This document shows positions 14,764-17,194 of a DNA stretch of 17,194 nucleotides, piece after piece. The notes below the pieces were generated by a model. That model had not been told where the DNA came from. It saw only the letters and a program-made list of their open reading frames with translations, and ran no database searches. Position 1 is the first letter of the stretch, and each line of letters begins with the position of its first letter. The position numbers and the translations under genes were made by a program. Origin of the DNA: Porphyromonadaceae bacterium UBA3327 (GTDB lineage: Bacteria; Bacteroidota; Bacteroidia; Bacteroidales; Muribaculaceae); the NCBI GenBank assembly GCA_002361155.1, contig DERZ01000040.1, forward strand, positions 9,773 through 26,966. The letters run 5' to 3'.

Positions 14764-15693
14764 CTATTTCAACCGTCTCCGGATTGCGGCCGCGAATTTG
14801 GGAGGAATCGGAGTCTCGAAATTCATGTCCTTCTTTGTTATGGGATGGGCAAACCTCAACGTCTGCGCATGGAGGGCCAGGCGATGCAGCGGACTGGTGC
14901 GGGCACCATACTTGCGGTCGCCGGCAATAGGATGTCCCAGGTCGTGGGCATGCACGCGTATCTGGTTCTTGCGTCCGGTGTCGAGCGAGAAGTGGGCAAG
15001 CGTGTAGTTATTACCCCTTCCCAACACCTCGTAGTGGGTCACCGCCACCCTGCCTTCATCAGGATTGTCGGTGGAATAGACCACAAACTGCGAATTCTCG
15101 GCCAGACGGCTTTTGACATACCCTCTGTCCTCCTCGAGATAACCCTCAAGCACGGCCACATAAAGACGCTGCAGAATGACGTTGTTCCAATTGTGACGGA
15201 GCACCTCCTGCGCCACTTCCGATTTTGCGAACATCATCAGTCCGGACGTGTCGCGGTCAAGGCGATGCACCACATACAACCGATTTGCCGGGTCCACATT
15301 TTTCACGTAAGTCTTGAGAATCTCATACGCATTCTCTTCCTTCTTATGGCTCTGCGTGCCGACGGAGAGGAGTCCGTAACCCTTGTTCACCACCAGCACA
15401 TGGTCATCTTCATAGATAATCTCGATCCTCGGATGCCGGAAGCGTGGAAATGGACGGGAGAGATTGAGCGCCACCTCGGAGCCGGGATTCACCGGGGCGT
15501 CGAAAGCGGTGGTCACCGACCCATCCACCATCAGCTGACCAAATTTAAGCCACTTCTTTATATCCGTTCTTTTGGAGTCCTGGCGGCACCTGCCGACGAA
15601 TTCCATCAGAGGCTGCGCGGATTCTCCGTTATTGGTCCAGTGAAGAATCGTGTCGCCACCCTTTCCTGGCCTGTGTTTTCTATCCTGATTCAT
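14764..15693 (-). CDS. RluA-family pseudouridine synthase
   Basis: This enzyme isomerises uridine to pseudouridine in rRNA or tRNA. The 309-residue protein has an N-terminal S4-like RNA-binding segment (about 25-80, with DIKKWLKFGQLMVDGSV). The catalytic domain follows, opening with IIYEDDHVLVVNKGYGLLS. The RluA signature is HRLDRDTSGLMMFAKS, with catalytic D146. Later motifs are RLYVAVLEG, SLDTGRKNQIRVHAHDLGHPIAGDRKYG and LALHAQTLRFAHP, all typical of RluA/RluC/RluD relatives. It lies 44 bp after DUF2851 and 76 bp before the PAP2-like gene. The substrate positions cannot be told from sequence, so no RluA/C/D symbol is assigned. Confidence 0.93.
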   Translation of the reverse strand: MNQDRKHRPGKGGDTILHWTNNGESAQPLMEFVGRCRQDSKRTDIKKWLKFGQLMVDGSVTTAFDAPVNPGSEVALNLSRPFPRFRHPRIEIIYEDDHVLVVNKGYGLLSVGTQSHKKEENAYEILKTYVKNVDPANRLYVVHRLDRDTSGLMMFAKSEVAQEVLRHNWNNVILQRLYVAVLEGYLEEDRGYVKSRLAENSQFVVYSTDNPDEGRVAVTHYEVLGRGNNYTLAHFSLDTGRKNQIRVHAHDLGHPIAGDRKYGARTSPLHRLALHAQTLRFAHPITKKDMNFETPIPPKFAAAIRRRLK

Positions 15694-15737
15694 GTTATAT
15701 CTTAACGTAGCGGTAGTTTCAGTATTTTATATTGAAT

Positions 15738-17018
15738 TTATAAGTTGCAGGAGTTTCTCAGCAATGCGTGCCCGAACCGGCATTCGAGACAACGGTCGCG
15801 GTCGCAATATTCCTTCCGCAGCTGCAGGAGAGCCTGCGAGTCGGCGGCCGATTTTGCTGCAATACCGGCTTTCAGCCATTGTGTCATGATAGAATTCTTC
15901 TCGGGCGCCGCATTGTCCCAGATACCGGAGGCTCGTTCGGCAATGTCGATGTTACCGAGTGAGGCTGCATGGGCATATATAAGTGGAGCTGCGAAATTTA
16001 TAAGGAGAAGTCTCACGCTTGACTCCGAAAGACAGGAGGAGAGTCTCGCAGCCTCCACATCAAAATCGGAATGCGTGGCCCAATAACCTTGGAGAGGCCA
16101 GTGGAAAAGAGCCGCTATTCCCTGCGGCTCGCCGCTACGCTCCATTATGTCGGAGAAAAGCGCGAAGCCTCCGGTCACGGCAGCGGCAAGGGTCGCGATG
16201 CGGCGATGCGGGAAATTCCATGGCCTTGTGCGGGCATATTTCCATACATCGCGGCGCATGGGACGCAAACCGTACTTTCGCGCAAGGAAATAATATTCGC
16301 GGCAGAGCAACTGGTAATATTCATCGAAAATATGCAAGGAGGCATCAAGCATACCGGCCTGTCCGAAGAGCAGAGCTTCCAGTTGCACGGGATCGTCACA
16401 ATGACGGGCAAGAAACTTCAGAGGAATCGAACGGGCGAGCATCTCGAAAGGTTCTCCGTTCAGGCCGAATCCGAGCGAACGGGCCAACGTGATGAAGCAG
16501 GTGGTTTCCCAGTCACGACCGCATGCCTCATAAATCCTGAGAATCCTTTCGCTCTTCATCTGCATCCGTTCCACCGAAAGCGTCGACATCCAGTCTGCCA
16601 CGGTCAAGGGAGAGAGTCCGGCAATGTCGTTCATGCATGCCACCTGCGATATCTTATCGGACAGTTTCAGATACATTCTGAAGAAAGGCTCGGGGAACGA
16701 CGCTATCAGCTGAGGCACTATGGTGCCGTCGGCGCGGTATATGCGGCAGTCGCTCACCGACACCAGATGAAGAATCACATTGTCGTATGCAAGATCCGCA
16801 TCATGACCATGCCGCTGCCAGTCGGAGGCGCGCACATGAATCTCGACATTGCCTATCCATTCCTGGCCTCCGATGCGAAGTCTGGCTCCTGAAAAATCAG
16901 GTCCGGCATCACTGTTCAGCACTCCGGGAGACAAAATCACGACATCCTCTCCGTCAACCGTGCGCAACTCGCGGCCGAGCATCCTGAACTTCCATAAATA
17001 TTGATAGAGCATCTCCAT
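15738..17018 (-). CDS. DUF2851 family protein
   Basis: This 426-residue cytoplasmic protein belongs to DUF2851, a family I know mainly from Bacteroidetes and which has no assigned function. The N-terminal half has the conserved opening MLYQYLWKFRML, VILSPGVLNSDAGPDFSGAR, and WIGNVEIHVRASDWQRHGHD followed by AYDNVILHLV. D/E/H residues spaced this way recall metal-dependent nuclease cores, but that is only a suggestion. The C-terminus has a cysteine cluster YCDRDRCLECRFGHALL (C405, C410, C413) that could bind a metal or iron-sulfur centre. The start ATG at 17018 gives the expected N-terminus; an ATG two codons later is equally possible. It is the first gene of the leftward series. Confidence 0.9.
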   Translation of the reverse strand: MEMLYQYLWKFRMLGRELRTVDGEDVVILSPGVLNSDAGPDFSGARLRIGGQEWIGNVEIHVRASDWQRHGHDADLAYDNVILHLVSVSDCRIYRADGTIVPQLIASFPEPFFRMYLKLSDKISQVACMNDIAGLSPLTVADWMSTLSVERMQMKSERILRIYEACGRDWETTCFITLARSLGFGLNGEPFEMLARSIPLKFLARHCDDPVQLEALLFGQAGMLDASLHIFDEYYQLLCREYYFLARKYGLRPMRRDVWKYARTRPWNFPHRRIATLAAAVTGGFALFSDIMERSGEPQGIAALFHWPLQGYWATHSDFDVEAARLSSCLSESSVRLLLINFAAPLIYAHAASLGNIDIAERASGIWDNAAPEKNSIMTQWLKAGIAAKSAADSQALLQLRKEYCDRDRCLECRFGHALLRNSCNL

Positions 17019-17141
17019 TGCGGCGTTCTCGCTTTCGAATTTTTAAAATTACTATTTTTCGCAGATTCTGCCAAATATCAGGTAAGAAATAATCGCAAAC
17101 TATTAAAAAATGTTAAACTTTGTAATTGCAAGGTTCAAAAA

Positions 17142-17174
17142 TTTGGATCATATACTCCTTTTTTCGTATTTTTG
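17142..17174 (+). promoter_or_regulatory. Bacteroidetes promoter reading off the right end
   Basis: TTTG (17142-17145) and TATTTTTG (17167-17174, matching TAnnTTTG) are separated by 21 bp, the normal -33/-7 arrangement in Bacteroidetes. Transcription should begin near 17181 and run out of the window. The bases after it, GTTTTTCATAGTAT, repeat those after the promoter at 9190. The remainder of the 176-bp gap 17019-17194 is AT-rich; I see no exact TAnnTTTG for DUF2851 on the other strand. Confidence 0.75.
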
Positions 17175-17194
17175 CAATGTGTTTTTCATAGTAT

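Noticed and set aside
14845..15705. 286-codon plus-strand frame antisense to the RluA-family gene.
   Set aside because: The opposite strand carries an intact enzyme with catalytic motifs; no recognisable domain appears in this frame.
1..17194. Search for mobile elements, CRISPR arrays, tRNA/rRNA genes and defence systems.
   Set aside because: No transposase, integrase, spaced repeat array, cloverleaf-like sequence or recognisable defence gene was seen; gene spacing and content look core-genomic.

Overview
The window looks like chromosomal DNA from a Bacteroidales bacterium. A fairly GC-rich member of the Muribaculaceae type is a reasonable guess, but I cannot fix the genus. The evidence is the gene content (DUF3467, DUF2851, long-form IspG, an RsmF-like NOL1/NOP2/sun methyltransferase, a divergent RsmI-like methylase), weak or absent Shine-Dalgarno sequences, and gaps carrying the Bacteroidetes -7 promoter element TAnnTTTG. 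I see no insertion sequence, prophage, CRISPR array, tRNA or rRNA. Almost everything is ordinary core genome.

Layout. (1) 50-7076, minus strand, in transcription order: an RsmF-like methyltransferase, the Cu+ ATPase CopA, a 74-residue HMA metal-binding protein, the tRNA t6A dehydratase TcdA, a LolD-type ABC ATPase, DUF3467 and CysS. Several junctions overlap by 4 bases, so the first five are very likely one operon. A weak promoter may precede DUF3467-cysS. (2) 7077-7215 is a divergent promoter region. (3) 7216-9068, plus strand: an RsmI-like methylase coupled by a 4-base overlap to a YycJ-type metallo-beta-lactamase-fold hydrolase with an unusual N-terminal extension. (4) 9069-9400 is the only long gap. 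It holds a 14-bp inverted repeat, a Bacteroidetes promoter and a short leader ending in an intrinsic terminator, ahead of a VanZ-family gene (9401-9835). (5) A strong hairpin terminator at 9811-9850 separates VanZ from a leftward gene series. (6) 9879-17018, minus strand, in transcription order: DUF2851, an RluA-family pseudouridine synthase, a degenerate PAP2-like membrane protein, IspG, an outer-membrane porin and a Gate-domain inner-membrane protein. Gaps are 13-76 bp. (7) 17019-17194 is a divergent region with a very good plus-strand promoter and the first bases of a second copy of the leader seen at 9190.

Together the genes serve translation and RNA modification (CysS, TcdA, RsmF-like, RsmI-like, RluA-like), copper export (CopA and HMA protein), isoprenoid synthesis (IspG), envelope work (LolD, VanZ, PAP2-like) and an unidentified transport route (porin plus Gate protein). 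The least ordinary signals are the repeated leader with its terminator, the inverted repeat abutting its promoter, a sliding-clamp-like motif in the YycJ homologue's extension, the intermediate-length IspG, and the porin/Gate-protein pair.
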